NCBI GenBank assembly: GCA_014529385.2
Contig: CM043944.1
Span: forward strand, 173,602,740-173,666,739
Length of the DNA: 64,000 nucleotides
DNA from: Adiantum capillus-veneris
Lineage: Eukaryota; Streptophyta; Polypodiopsida; Polypodiales; Pteridaceae
Direction of reading: 5' to 3'
Below the pieces are notes generated by a model. That model worked only from the letters and a program-made list of their open reading frames with translations, had not been told where the DNA came from and ran no database searches. The translations under genes were made by a program, and so were the position numbers. How positions within the stretch are numbered: position 1 is the stretch's first letter; the number at the start of each line of letters is the position of its first letter. Shown here in pieces: positions 44,780 through 57,190 of the stretch.

Positions 44780-46029
44780 CTCTCTAGGGGAGTGTAAATA
44801 ATAAGGTTAGGGTTCCTTATGTTTTCTAATTGTGTTCAAGAAGCGTTGGTACCTTTTCCCACTGATGTACCTCTGGAAGGTGGATGTTTGCTGGTGACTA
44901 TTATGTAGTTTGTGACTACATAAGCATGTCTTTGAAGGACAACAACAATGAATGTTTACATGTTACAACGGATGTTCTCCATTATATCAGGTGTAATGCT
45001 TCCTTTTATCTATGCTTCCACATTTACATGGTTGCATCTTGTCATTTGAATTCTAACACTACATAAAATTTATGAAATTGTGACATTGCCAATTTAAATG
45101 CTATAATTTTTTCAAACTTCTAGTACCTTGTTCTTCTCTTTCAGTTTGGTCTATTAGTTGGCTTTAAGTAGGTATCAAGACCTTAGGCTAAACTAGTCCA
45201 CTTAATTGTTGACTTTAATTCCTAAATAGTCTATTAATTGTAGTAACTTTAGAAATGTTTTAGGCTATGAGGATATAGTTCTATTAATAGGCTATGAGTA
45301 ACTTTAGTCTATTAATAGTCTATTAATTGTAGTAACTTTAGAAATGTTTTAGGCTATGAGGATATAGTTCTCTCTAGTTTATTCCACCTAAGTGTGACGT
45401 GTTATGGAAGCCCATGTGTTAAGCTGGTATTTGAGACCTCGAGTCTCCTGGTTAGTTTATGCTCAAGTTGGTATTTGAGACCTTGAGTCTCCCAGCTTGG
45501 TATTTGAGACCTCGATTCCCCTAGCTACTTGTAGCAACTATGACAACAACAAAATAGAAAACAAAGAAAAAGAAAAAAAAAGAGAAAAAGAAAAGAGAAA
45601 GAAAATAGCACAAACTTCCTTGTATTTTATGTGGATCACACTTAAGTGGTATAAGTGACAAGACCACTAGTCCTTACACCACGACGAGAATTCCTAGGGT
45701 TAACTACTCTTTAATCAACATTTTCTAATTAACGTTGGTCAATCTAGTACTTACTTTAGCCCTAGCTCTTTTATACTTCTCTTAGAGTCGACCTAATAGA
45801 CCCTAACTCAATTGCATTTTCTTCAGGTACTACGCTCGTTCTAGTTGGCAATGTTACAATTTATGAATTTGTTTTTGCATTTCCCAGAATATCATGTATG
45901 CATCTCACTTATTGCACACATGTACATGCTGCCTTTGAGCTTTCACAATGTTGTTTTTCTTCTCACACATGTACTTCTATCGTGGATCCCGATGTTGCAC
46001 TGTTATATTTCGAGGACGGAATCTACATC
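44780..46029 (+). other. 3' region of the gag-protease element with two short tandem repeats
   Basis: A block of about 85 bp is repeated at 45,230-45,285 and 45,324-45,375 (TTAGAAATGTTTTAGGCTATG). A unit near GGTATTTGAGACCTCGAGTC occurs three times at 45,426-45,520. A purine-rich stretch lies at 45,545-45,605. No gene is seen. Confidence 0.6.
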
Positions 46030-46583
46030 AGGAAGGGGGCCATGTTAACCATTGGCATCCACTTTTAGTAGTCATGGGCCGGGCTTGTCGGTCCAATAGA
46101 AAAAGAGTAAGAGTGATCGTCGATGAGAGGCACACTCTAATAGGAACATTCAAGGGTTAGTTGGCTAAGTATGGGCGCCCAAGTGTGAATGGAGCAAGCT
46201 CATATAAAAGTCACTTAAACCTAAAATTCATTCATTCTTTCATTTGTGCAATTGAAGAGTGCTCTTGCTCCATCTCCATCTTCTTCTTCTTCATCTCCTT
46301 GTGTGTGTGTGTGTGTGTGTATGCGTGAGAGAGAGAGAGAGAGAGAGAGTGATCGAGCATTGCGACGACGGCATGGCGGCGGCGAAGCGGTTGAGTGCTG
46401 CACAGCGGCGGCTCCTTCTTCTTCATAGAAAAAAATCATCCACGAAGGCGAGCGTAGGGCGGTGAGTGACACACCCTTGCTCTCTTGAGTTTGCTAGATT
46501 AGTCTGGTTGTGTGCTTGCAGCCATTAGTGGCTCGCACACAGTGGCAAGTCCCTTGCATTGACATGTGTGACAGACGCGCACG
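46030..46583 (+). repeat. Polypurine tract and 3' LTR of the gag-protease element
   Basis: AGGAAGGGGGCCA (46,030-46,042) abuts the LTR 46,043-46,583. The final CA is CG here. It is the partner of 31,901-32,438. Confidence 0.85.
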
Positions 46584-46724
46584 AATGCAAATTTAGATGA
46601 AAATGATTTGTAGTTGATGTTGATTGTCTTTAAAAACAAATGCGAAAGTAGCAGTGATAGTTGTGAGGAGATTCTCTCTTTCTTTTTGAGGTTGACAAGA
46701 TGACTCTTAGTTTGCATGTTCCAC

Positions 46725-46731
<7 letters not shown>

Positions 46732-46768
<37 letters not shown>

Positions 46769-46784
46769 AAACACACGCACACGC

Positions 46785-46864
<80 letters not shown>
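46732..46864. repeat. Compound microsatellite (CT)n...(AC)n
   Basis: CT tract then about 45 AC units. It corresponds to both GA tracts and the GT tract of unit 1, with the 420 bp between them missing. Confidence 0.97.
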
Positions 46865-46867
<3 letters not shown>

Positions 46868-49147
46868 AGAGTGTATGCAATATGTGTGTGTAGGTATCTT
46901 GTAGGCGTGTTTGCATCTAGGCTTGCCTAAGGTCATTTGGCGAGTGAAAATATATTTGGAATTCTACATGTTTAGGGATGACTTTCCATAGAGCATTATG
47001 TTGGTTACACATCATAGACATGCACGATATCCGTTCATGCATCCTATCATCTACAGACAACAGGCTTTTTGGGTGTATGTAGCAATACACACCGCCATTT
47101 TCACCCATCATATCCCTACTAGCAGCCACGTATGCGCCAAAAGGGGCAAATACTTGGATGGGGTAGAAAACGTCCATATATGGCATTAACTTGGCTATTC
47201 TTCCTGATTAATTGTAACAAACATCATACTTTATAATAAAAAAGTAGCTGGGTAAAGCTCAATTTTGTTGCCCACCCGCCACACAAAAAAAAGTTAGACA
47301 TCCGCCCGTTTTAAAATGGTAGTGTGTAAACACCCTTTCTAGTAGTATTAGTGGAAATTTGAATCTTACTAGGAGTAGTATTAGCTGGAATTTGAATTGT
47401 GCGAGGAGTATCAAAGATGGCACCGCTTGCCTTAGTCATGCTTCCCATGCATTGAGGGAATTATGGGAAAGGCCAACACAATTCAAAACTATGACTGCAC
47501 AGAGGGTTAATGTGGGCATGCCCTGCTTCTATGCACTACAGAGGAGCAACGCTGCCAGATAAGCATTCTTGACCGCGAGATTGATGGAGTTTGCAAAGAA
47601 TCATTTGGTCAAGGATATTCACCCCATGAAGTTTATAATCCAGATGTATGCATTGATGAATTGTGCGCCTCTTTCATGGCATGAGGAAGAGGCACTTGAG
47701 GAAATGTTTGAGCCTTGGCATTTCACCTATGCCTTGTCCCAATGAATATAGAAAGGATGAGGCCTTTTATGCATCAAACTGCATTCAAGAAGCCTTCAAG
47801 CATCCAAGTACCACCGTGCTCAATTTGAGGGTGATACATTTTCTGTCATGGTATTTGATGTGGATGTAAATATTATGCTTGGGCAGCGGGCAAAAGCACC
47901 TTGTTTTTGGTTGAGAAATTCCCTCTTGTAGAGGAATTGTAATCAGGCCTGTATACATGATAAGAGAGCCAAGGTATGAGAAAGTTAGACTGAAACATCC
48001 GCATGATCCTCCATTAATTTTCACAGGTTTCATTTTGAACAACATGAGCCTGGTCATGGGTAGAGGGATGCTTCACCATGCTCTATGTGGAGCAAGACGA
48101 GCATTAGAGATCTGGCATCTTGCCGTCTAGGATGTGATATACATAGTGTATGGAACTACAACTTTTGTTGTGTTTGTGTATAAGCTTTGGCCAGCATACT
48201 TGAGGAAGAGTTTTCTTTTGCGATTGGATACAGGGAGCCAAATTTTGTAGAAAGGACTTGATTGGAACTTCTAGAGAGTTGCTAGAATTGTGGGCCTCCT
48301 GTTTTGTCAATGTATACTTGTGACTACTGAAAAAGCTGTATTCTACAATGTTTTGTTGAGACATCATTGAATACAAAATGGGGACTCTTGTTTTGCTAAT
48401 GCATACTTCTGGCTGCTCAAAATGCTAGATCGTACATATGTTGTCTTATATGACTATGTTAGCTCACACTGATGAAACTGGAAGAAGTCTTATGCTGTTG
48501 CAGCACATGCGTCTAGGATCTAAGTCTGTATATTGATGAGTGCATGGAGGTTGTATGCACTGATTGACAGAGGTGACCTAAAGGTGTCAAAGGTCTGGTC
48601 ATGTAGTCCACAAATTTGTGAGAGTTGGGCGTGATGCAAATTTTTGAAGTGCATTACAAGGTGATGGTGTTAGGAAAATTTAAAATCCTGATGAAATTTG
48701 TGGTCTCTACATAGGGTTTGGAATGTCGGTCATTGCCTATTTGCTGTGTGGTAAACTTCATAATGTGGAGCCAACCAGAGCCTAATATGGAAGTAGGGGA
48801 GTGAAAATGCAACTCTTTTCTTGATGGCATTCTGCTATGATATCCAAAAGCCTTTCTTGTAAGTGAAATGCAATAAATACATCAATGCAGACCGGGTCAA
48901 AGCTCGAGGAATACTGTTGGCATTTGACATGTAGGCACTAAGAGAACCTATTCACGGCCTTCACGGCAATTCTTGTCTTCTTGTCAGGGTGTCATGCATG
49001 TTTTCTCTGCATATTGATGAGTGTTCAGGCCTTGTCACAAAGCAAATAATGCTTCAAAGAAGTGCAATGAGACAAACATTAGGTCTGTTAGGAAGACTTA
49101 GGACAATTATGGGTATTTAGTGTGTTGATGTATTTGGACCCTAATAA
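46865..49147. repeat. Left arm of palindrome P3
   Basis: It pairs with 49,173-50,780 and, across gypsy element 2, with 63,186-63,955. The arm length is about 2.3 kb once the gypsy is ignored. Confidence 0.8.
47359..48118 (+). pseudogene. Unit 2 copy of the ADP-ribosyltransferase-like gene
   Basis: This is the inverted counterpart of unit 1. The N-terminal ATG frame (47,359-47,562) ends at a TAA just after the residues that precede the catalytic region. The same extra bases as in unit 1 shift the H-G-T region out of frame, and a stop follows at about 47,741. The downstream part is frameshifted again. This is the most damaged of the copies. Confidence 0.4.
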
Positions 49148-49172
49148 AACAACAAAACTCTCGCCGAGTGCA
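49148..49172. other. Loop of palindrome P3
   Basis: About 25 bp including AAACTCTCGCCGAGTGCA, the reverse complement of the loop at 15,571-15,601 with few changes. Confidence 0.75.
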
Positions 49173-50195
49173 TATTAGAGTCTAAATACATCAACACACT
49201 AAATACCCACAATTGTCCGCAATCTTCTTAACAGACCTACTGTTTGTCTCATTGCACTTCTCTACAACAATATTTGCTTTGTGACAAGGCCTGAATACTC
49301 ATCAATATGCAAAAAAAACATGCATGCCACCCTGACAAGAAGACAAGCATTGCCGTGAAGGCCGTGAACAAGTTCTCATAGTGCCTACATGTCAATTGCC
49401 AACAGTAATCCTCAAGATTTGACCTGGTCTGCATTCCATGAATTTATTGCATTTCACTTAAAAGAAAGGCTTTTGGGTATTAGAGCAGAATGCCATCAAG
49501 AAAAGAGTTACATTTTCACTTCCTTACTTCCATATCAGTCTCTAGCTGGCTCCATATTATGAAGCTTACCACAGAGCACTAGATGGCAAATAGGCAATGA
49601 CCGACATTCCAAACCCTCTATAGAGACCACAAATTCCATCACGATTCAAAATTTTCCTAACACCTTCACCTTGTAATGCACTTGAAAAATTTGTATCATG
49701 CCCAACTCTCACAAATGCACGGAATACATGACCAAAACTTTAGCATTTATAGGTAACCTCTATCTGTGAGCACATACAACCTCCATGCACTCATCAATGT
49801 ACATACTTAGATCCAAGATACGTGTGTTGCAACAACATAAGACTTCTCCAGTTTGATCAGTCTGAGCTAACAGAGTCATACAAGACAACACAATGTAGGA
49901 TCCAACATTTTGAACATCCAAAAGTATGCATAAAAAAATCAAGAGTCCCCATTTTGTATACAATGCTCTGTCTCACCAAAATATTGTAGAATACAACTTT
50001 TTCAACAGCCACAAGTATGCATCAACAAAATAGGAGGCCCACAATGCCAACAACTCTTTGGAGGTTCCAATCAAGTCCTTTCTACAAAATTTGGCTCCCT
50101 ATATCCAGTCGCAAAAGCAAACTCTTCCTCAAGTACGCTAGGCAAATCTTATACTCAAAACACAACAAAAGTTGTAGTTTCATACACTATGTTTA
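49173..50195. other. Right arm of palindrome P3, non-coding part
   Basis: This is the complement of 48,120-49,147. No gene is seen. The plus-strand ORF at 50,017 is not preserved in the paired arm. Confidence 0.6.
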
Positions 50196-50780
50196 TCACA
50201 TCCTGCATGGCAAGATTCCAGATCTCTTTAATGCTCCTCTTGCTGCACATAGAGCGTGGTGAAGCATCCCTCTACCCATGACCAAGCTCGTGTTGTGCAA
50301 AATGCAACCTGTGTAAATTAAAGGAGCATCATGCGGAAGTTGCAGTCTAACTTTCTCATACCTTGGTTCTCTTATCATGCATACAGGCCCGATTACAATA
50401 TCGTAATTGTGTGGGGGACAAGTTCTTGTGAAATTGCCTTCACAAAATCCTCTGCATGAAGGAATCCATGAACCAAAAACAAGGTGCTTTTTCCCGCTAC
50501 AAGATCTAACCCAAGCATAATTTTTACATCCACAATAAATACCATGACACAAACTGTATCACCCTCAAATTGAGCACAGTGGTACTGGAGTGGATGCTTG
50601 AAGGCTTGTTGAATGAAATTTGATGCATAAAAGGCCTCATCCTTGCTTAATTCATTGGGACGAGGCATAGGGGAAATGCCAAGGCTCAGAAACTTCCTCA
50701 AGTGCCTCTTCTTCGTGCCATGAAAGATGCACACAACCCCATCAATGCATACATCTAGATTAAAAACTTCACGGTGACTA
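50196..50780 (-). pseudogene. Unit 3 copy of the ADP-ribosyltransferase-like gene, catalytic part
   Basis: In minus sense, 50,780-50,393 is open: V-C-I-F-H-G-T, a Lys/Arg helix, D-E-A-F-Y-A-S-N-F-I-Q-Q-A-F, then V-M-V-F-I-V-D-V. An overlapping frame (50,552-50,196) gives N-Y-D-I-V-I-G-P and the tail, so one frameshift lies near 50,470. The order H-G-T, F-Y-x-S...Q-A and D-I-V-I-G-P is what I know from DUF3990-type ADP-ribosyltransferase-fold proteins. The 5' part is at 63,186-63,446, beyond the gypsy. The fold call is inference. Confidence 0.45.
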
Positions 50781-51996
50781 TGTCATGTGCACATCACACT
50801 ATGTGCATGTGGACAAGCTACTTCATGACTATGGTTCAGTTCAGCTTAGGAAATGTTCTAGCACCTTCTTGAGTCTGCTCGAAGACGTGCATGTCCAGGC
50901 ACTTAAAGTAGTTGCATTTCCTCTGGTTGTACACAGCATGATGATCAGATTACAATCAGTACCCATCAGGAGAATTTTAGAGTGAATAGAACCCATTTTC
51001 CTTATTTTAGCCATTTTTCACTTATTATTAAGTGACTTTGTTGGGAAACTAGGTAGGGCAACTTTGGCAAGTCAGTATATAAGAAAATCTAGCACTAGCA
51101 CTTTCAGGCAGAAGAGGCAATAGAGACCCTGTTGTCTGGTAGTGCACCTTCTCAGCAAGACCCCCGGCGGAACAACTGAGCATTTTCAACTATCAAGAAA
51201 GGCCAGCGTTTTTCAGCCATTGCAGATCAGCCCCAGCGTTTCACAGTTGCAGATCAGCCCGGCGTTAGCAAATTCATAGCAAATCCCCTAGCGTTTTTGC
51301 AACAGACAGGATATCAGCCTAGTGCTTTTAAATTTGCAGACTACCATCAGTGTTTGCCGATTCCTAAAGACAAGTACCCCATTAGCATTAGCGTTTTGTA
51401 TTTCAGCAGTTAGACTCCGTACCACAGTCCCCAAACCTCGCAAATCTCACCTTCCCGTAGCAGATCCTCGCCGCAAGGTCAGGTTAGCCTGCATTTGTAG
51501 ATTTAGCCCGCTATTTGCAGATTTCAGTTGCTTTTCAGATCGTTGTCGTTGCATCGTCGTCATCGCCGTTGTCACCAACATAGAGTCAGAATTTAGTAGA
51601 TACAAGATTTACAGATTTCAACCCCTAGCGTTTTTGGTTTTCAGCCCGTCTCCTTGTCGTCATCATCATCAACAACATCGTCGGCAAGTTCATTGCATTC
51701 AGACCATTGTAGAGATTTGTGCAATCAATAGCAGTCCGCTCTCGCCATAGACAGTGGGGCCCTTGGAGGAGGGTTTTACAACATTCTCGTGTTGTATTCT
51801 TCTCTCTCTATCTCTCAGTTTTAACACCTTCATTCATAGTGTTTACCACTTTGTTTGTGATCATTTGCACTGGGTTTGCACTCTCTAACTAAAGGAACGG
51901 AAGGATCTCCCTTCCGTAAGTAAAAGGAACCCTTGAGCACAGTTCGGAGCACTCATCTTGAGCAAAGTTCAACATTCACTTCCGTTGCACCTTACA
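50781..51996 (+). repeat. 5' LTR of gypsy element 2, complete
   Basis: 1,216 bp, TGTCATGTGC...CACCTTACA. The middle holds degenerate repeats of CAGATCAGCCCCAGCGTTT and relatives (51,200-51,300). It is the reference copy for the split LTR of element 1. Confidence 0.9.
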
Positions 51997-51997
51997 T

Positions 51998-52009
51998 TGG
52001 TATCAGAGC
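51998..52009 (+). other. Primer binding site of gypsy element 2
   Basis: TGGTATCAGAGC, perfect tRNA-iMet complement, one base after the LTR. Confidence 0.9.
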
Positions 52010-52559
52010 TTTGGCATGTTCTGTATCACTCAAGGAAATAACCACATAATTTTTGTTGCTTGTTGCGGTCGCACGTAACCCAAGTCCACTTGGGCGTGTC
52101 GATTCCTAATCGTGTTTTGAAGAGTTATAGGAAACCCAAGAAACAAGGGCTTGTCCAGCCTCCCTTGTTCCTCTTTTCACTCATTGAAAGCGGACCGTTC
52201 ACTTAGTAGTCGGCCAATCAACGTGAGGTGGGAAAAAGCAACCTTGGTGTGAGTCCAAGGCCGCCAAGGGGTGCACCCGCAGGATAGAGTAGAGCTCGGG
52301 TAAGAGACGATCCTTTCCTAACACAGATTGCAAGCTAAAGAAGAACCTCAAGAACTCAAGACCCTCAAGAATTGAATACGCTCATGAACTCAAGAACCCA
52401 AGAACCCAAGTTCCTTGTGAACTTTAGAACTCAAGACTTCAGTGTATGGTCATCATCCGAAGCGGAATGGATACTTTGCATTGAGGTGATGAGCATGGAC
52501 GTGGTGAAGAAGAATTTTCCCCACCAGGAGGTTTTTCCAACCCTCCCCCTTCTCCATCT

Positions 52560-53222
52560 ATGCCGAGGATTGCACCAAATCCTATGGAGGCTTTGGTCAA
52601 GATGATGATAGACATGATGATACGACAAGAAGCGCAACATGCCACCTTGGAGACTAAGCACAAAGAAAGAACAGTAGCCTTGGAGCGTGAGCGTCAGCAA
52701 GCGTACTTGGCGGCAGAAGAAATAACGGAAGCCTTAGAGCGTGAGCGCGAGTAAGAGCGCTTGGCGGCCGAAGAAAGAAAGGTAGAATTGGATCACGAGC
52801 GTAAAGAAAGAAAGGCAGAATCGGATCACGAATGCGAAGAAAGACGAGCGACCTTGGAGTTAGAGCATGAGGCACAGAGAGACCAATGCATGCAAGAGTT
52901 GGTCCTACAGGTACTCACCTCGGAACCCAAGCCCGGTCAAAGATGTTGGTGGTTCATCAAGTGGCACAAGCCGAGATTCGGACTCCAACAACACCGTCAC
53001 AGAGAAGTTGAAATTCAGTAAGTATGACGGTAAGATGGATGCTAATGCTATTCATTCTTGGTTGCATTCAATTTAATGCTTATTTTGCAACAACTAAGAA
53101 GACAACAAATAGCAAAGTTTTGATGGCAGCCATGTATCTTGCTGGTGATACCATTAATTGGTATCAAGCATGGCAAGAGGAGCAATTGGTCGCGCACATA
53201 GAGGAAGCCGAGGTAGGCGTTG
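52560..53222 (+). pseudogene. gag: Gag N-terminal part, gypsy element 2
   Basis: ATG at 52,560 opens a charged coiled-coil frame rich in Glu, Arg and Lys. A TAA at about 52,752 replaces a likely Gln codon. Frameshifts occur near 52,935 and 53,075. The capsid start (F-N-A-Y-F-A-T-T) and W-Y-Q-A-W are visible before the Tat-type insertion at 53,223. Confidence 0.8.
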
Positions 53223-54365
53223 TGAGTGGGATGGAAACACACAGAATGCCTCTATAAGGACCCGACACACACTCTTGGAAGGATATAAACACACACTATG
53301 GGGCACCACTCAGCTTACACAACACACCTGGCCGAGACAGGGAACACACCAATGGGGTGAGAGGAGAGAGACTACCCATTTACCCACTCCACACAGACAC
53401 ACACACACACACACACACCCCTAAAAAACTCAGCTCAAAATAGGAGAATTTATGATGTTTAGATTCAATAGATCTTGGGCCAACACCAATGGGGCAAACA
53501 GCTCACACAATATGGGTAGAACATACTAGATACAATCACAAATTGGAGAAGAAGCTTCGCTCATAGGAGAAACTTACACACCCAAAACAGTAGAAAAAGA
53601 GTGAGTAATTTGGAAAAATGGACAGCTCCATCGCGTCCGGAATGGCCCAAAACCCCAGTCTACAATGTCAAAGTGCTCAAATCCAACCTCGGATGAGTTG
53701 TTTACAGCCAAAACAGGCTCCAAAAACCCCAAAAACACAGTTGCCTCTGTTCCTCTTCTCTTCTCCACGTTTTTTCTGGTCTTCTCGCTGATTTTTCAGT
53801 TCCCACACTTAGCTTTATTAGTTGGGCACCCTTGGCCTTTTAGATGACCTCAAACGGACCCCGAACAGGCCAAAAACTGACCTCGTAGTGCATAGTTGTC
53901 ACCCTGCTGCATCCATCCGCACACCTGGCACTCAACTTTTTTCAATAATGCATCACGCCACCACGTGAAGTGGCCCCAAAATATGGTCCTCATGATGACC
54001 TTTCTACATAATTATCACAAGAAAACATCCACGTTGTGCCCGTACTTCTCCACGTGCAAGTATTGACCCCTTCGACCTCCTGCCGCCACTAGATGCCATA
54101 TGACGCACCTGCTTACCTCATGTCATCGGCCCGCGGATAGCTTCCTCGAGAAGTTTTACGCGTTACCAACTTCTCATTATTATAGAAAAAACACACTGGT
54201 ACTCGTGATAGTGAAAATCGATGCACTATGTACATGTTGTCCTACCTGTACACATGTGGGCCCCACGTAACCACCTGGCTCTGGAAAATGGGCAATCCTT
54301 TATTAGATGCACCATACATGTGTATGTACATATACACAATCTCTTGCTCCAAAAAACTCCTGACA
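53223..54365 (-). repeat. 3' LTR of the Tat-type element
   Basis: 1,143 bp, the partner of 59,603-60,774. It is shorter mainly because its AC tract (53,397-53,418) is shorter. A G-A-rich polypurine tract (complement of 54,366-54,380) abuts it. Confidence 0.88.
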
Positions 54366-54393
54366 TAATTTGCCCATCCCCTAGCCTGCTAGA

Positions 54394-54795
54394 TCATTCA
54401 TGATCAGCAACAACAAAAAGAGATATGAGACTCGCAGCATCATAGGTCTCCTCGTCCCTCACCAACACTGCTTGATCCACAGACAACTCATCTTGCTCCA
54501 CCATCATGAATCTAGCATGATATAATTCAAGACGCAATCCATTTACCCTTGACTTATGTAGAATCCCATCCAGGTTAGCCAGCTGATATGTACCATTTGG
54601 AAAACACTCCACTACCTTGAAAGGGCCTTCCCACTTAATTTGAAACTTCTTTTGGAAGGTGTTGTCAAGCTGACTGTTGTAGCACAAAACCAAGTCATGC
54701 TTCTTGATACCCTTACTTTTGACCTTTTCATTTATCTTTGCCAAAGCCTTATCCTGCATCTGCCCATAATGCTCCAATGCGCTCATCCTATCCAA
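54394..54795 (-). pseudogene. pol: Integrase C-terminal domain, Tat-type element
   Basis: This 133-codon frame follows a TAG. W-E-G-P-F and G-T-Y-Q-L match the C-terminal integrase fold of gypsy elements. A tail follows with no chromodomain seen. Confidence 0.8.
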
Positions 54796-55236
54796 CTAAA
54801 CCTCTTGTAACTGCAAGAGCCTCTCTTTGAATGCATCACTTGGCGGCCCAAGTAGGTTCTCTAGCATATTTACCACAGGCAATCCTACCTCCACAGGAAA
54901 TAGTGCTTCCTTTCCATATACCAAATGAAATGGAGTAAACCCTGTACCTGTCTTCACCGAAGTACGGTAAGCCCATAATGCAGTAGGCAATTCCAAATCC
55001 CAATTCTTTCCTTGGTGCTCTGTCACTTTCGAAAGGATTCGTACCAACTCACCATTGAAACTTTCATTCAAGCCATTACATTGCGGGTAATAAGGAGTGG
55101 TATGCTGGGGCCTAATCTTCATCTTCGCGCATAAAAAATCTAGCAGTTTAGCTCTAAATCCTGGCCCCTTATCTGAAAGTAGCTCCAATGGCACCCCAAA
55201 ATTGCAACATATTTCATCATACACAAACTTTGCCAC
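54796..55236 (-). pseudogene. pol: Integrase catalytic core, Tat-type element
   Basis: S-D-K-G-P-G-F gives the second catalytic Asp and P-Q-C-N-G-L-N-E-S the Glu. W-A-Y-R-T follows. The frame is bounded by TAG codons on both sides. Confidence 0.88.
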
Positions 55237-55251
55237 ATCCTTTGCAGTGAT

Positions 55252-56229
55252 CTATTTTACTGCTATAGCATCTACCCATCTAGAGAGATAGTCCACTGCC
55301 GTCAAAATATAGCTTTTGCCCCTGCTTGTGATAGGTAACGGGCCTATTGCATCAATCCCCCACTTTGCAAACACATCAAACGCCATAATGGTTTTTCGTA
55401 GCTCTGGCTTCAACACTCTCTTCCCAAATTCTTGACACCTATTGCAAGACCTACACCAATGGTGAACATCCTTGTGCAAACTAGGCCATACATACCCCTC
55501 TTGCAAGATCTTATGCAAGGTGATCTTTAGAGCAAAATGTCTGCCACATGCGCCTTTATGATTCTCTTCCAACACTCTGTAAAGCTCCTCCTGCCAAGGT
55601 ACACCTCTCAACACGAGATCAGCCCCTTTCATGTATAAGACATCACCAATCAATTTGAACCTATATGCTCTACGCACAAAACCATACTTCTTCGACTTCT
55701 GAATCTCCTTTGTAATGATTCCTGTTAGCAAAAACTCCTCTTCTTGAGCCAAACTTTCCCGGCCATGATAAAGAGGTAAAGTGGTCCTCAACACAAATAG
55801 CTCCCCAATCATGCTTGCTGCTTCATGTGCCTCTCCATTTAGAGCACATTCAATGTGTCTGATGCTCCATGCCTCAAACTTTTTTAACAGGCCTTTAATT
55901 CTGAAGCACATTTCTTTCAATGAGGTGTTCTTGCTCTTCCACACACCCAGCACTTTCTTCACAACTAATAGGGCATCACCTTTTATGCTCAACCTTCTAA
56001 CCCCATGCTTCAAACCAATGTGTAATCCAGCTTCCCATGTAGCATATTCAGCCTCATTGTTACTATGCACATCCAACTTGAACCCTCTCTTGCATAGTAG
56101 CTTTCCCTCTGGATCATAAAGTGCTATACCCCCTGAAGCCGCATCATGGCTCTTTCTGTAAGAGCCATCAGAGAACAACACATGTGCATTGCTGATATGT
56201 GGCACTTCTTCAACTACCTTTCTCACCAC
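55252..56229 (-). pseudogene. pol: Second (archaeal-type) RNase H and integrase N-terminus
   Basis: Residues 15-140 form an RNase H fold with D21 (S-D-G-S), E59 or E61 (N-N-E-A-E-Y) and D85. The expected last Asp is His (H135), which should impair catalysis. From residue 220 comes the integrase zinc site (H224, H231, C259 or C262, C265), then D293 in G-I-D-A-I-G-P. A TAG ends the frame at about 55,250. Confidence 0.85.
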
Positions 56230-56429
56230 CTCTCTTCAACTACCTTAACAAGAAGGGGATTCTCCTTGTAGGTCAACAAATCAGCTAGGGTAGCTCTTGT
56301 ACTGTCTTCCACTAATAAAGAGAACTCAAACTCTTGCAGCTCAATCACCCATTTCTTCACCACATTTGACATGTTAGTGCCATTAATTAACTGTGGCAAA
56401 AAGGCATAACTCGTCAAGAAAACAAAAGG

Positions 56430-57190
56430 TCATGGTAGCAAGTAATGGAGAAATCGTCGACAAGCAAAAATCACACTAGCCATCACTAGCTCTACTTCCG
56501 AGAATTTTCTCTCTGCTACCAACTTCACTCGACTTGCACAATACATAGGCCTCATATAATGGCTGCCCTTCCCCTGTTGCAATAGCATGGCTCCAATGGC
56601 ATCATCCCCTACTGATGGATTTACATAAAACATTTGCTCCCAATCAGGAGCCTGCATGGCTGACAACCCCCCTAACACCTCTTTCACCTCTTGAAACACT
56701 TCTTCACACTTGTCATACCATTGCAATGGATCATGCTTTGCCACTTGCTCTAATGGATAAAGGAGCTGCGAAGACAATGGAATAAACCGTGCCATGTACT
56801 TAACTTTGTGTATAACAGTTGCCAATTGCTTCGTACCCGTAGGTGATGGAAGAAGAATAATAGACTTAACCTTGTCTGGATCAGCCTCAATGCCATTTTC
56901 TGACACCATATGGCCCAATAACTTCACCCTTGGCTGTGCTAGATGACATTTCTTGGGATTTAGTTGTCCTCCACATTCATCATATCGAGCCAATACCATC
57001 TACAACTTCTCATGATGCTCAGCCCTACTAATGTAGACACAGAAGTCGTCCATAAAAGCCTTAACACAACTACCAATGAATGGTTCCAATACCCAATTTG
57101 CTCTCTCTTGATAGAAAGATGGTCCATTTGACAATCCAAACGGCAATATTGTGTAGCAATAGCAGAACCTCTCTCTGGTTCTTTCTCCAT
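56430..57190 (-). pseudogene. pol: Reverse transcriptase (partial) and first RNase H
   Basis: In minus sense L-P-F-G-L-S-N-G-P-S-F lies near 57,150. The catalytic F-M-D-D is at 57,046-57,057, followed by a TAG at about 57,000 and then a 189-codon frame with N-P-K-K-C and L-G-H-M-V-S, and the RNase H start at F-Y-V-N-P-S. The first half of RT is deleted and the remainder is joined to the gag linker. Confidence 0.85.

Larger units (their letters stand above)
31901..46583 (+). mobile_element. Gag-protease LTR element with Asp-type primer site, split by copia element 2
   Basis: LTRs are 31,901-32,438 and 46,043-46,583, starting TGTTAACCA. Flanks are AACGT (31,896-31,900) and AATGC (46,584-46,588). 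The unfilled site in unit 1 (near 19,466) reads AACGC in the same sense, so each duplication copy has one C to T type change. Inside are gag with several zinc knuckles, a protease and a downstream accessory ORF, but no RT or integrase. Removing the nested copia leaves about 9.1 kb. The primer site and gag-only content fit the plant TR-GAG type, probably mobilised by Athila/Tat relatives. Confidence 0.85.

Noticed and set aside
46499-46936. Val-Cys and Arg-Glu repeat proteins
   Set aside because: They are six-frame products of the CT/AC microsatellite; the same applies at 30,845-31,246, 32,018-32,488 and 59,456-59,870.
53574-54403. ORFs inside the Tat-type LTRs (also 59,982-60,851)
   Set aside because: They appear in both LTRs only because the LTRs are repeats; no domain and no coding constraint is visible.
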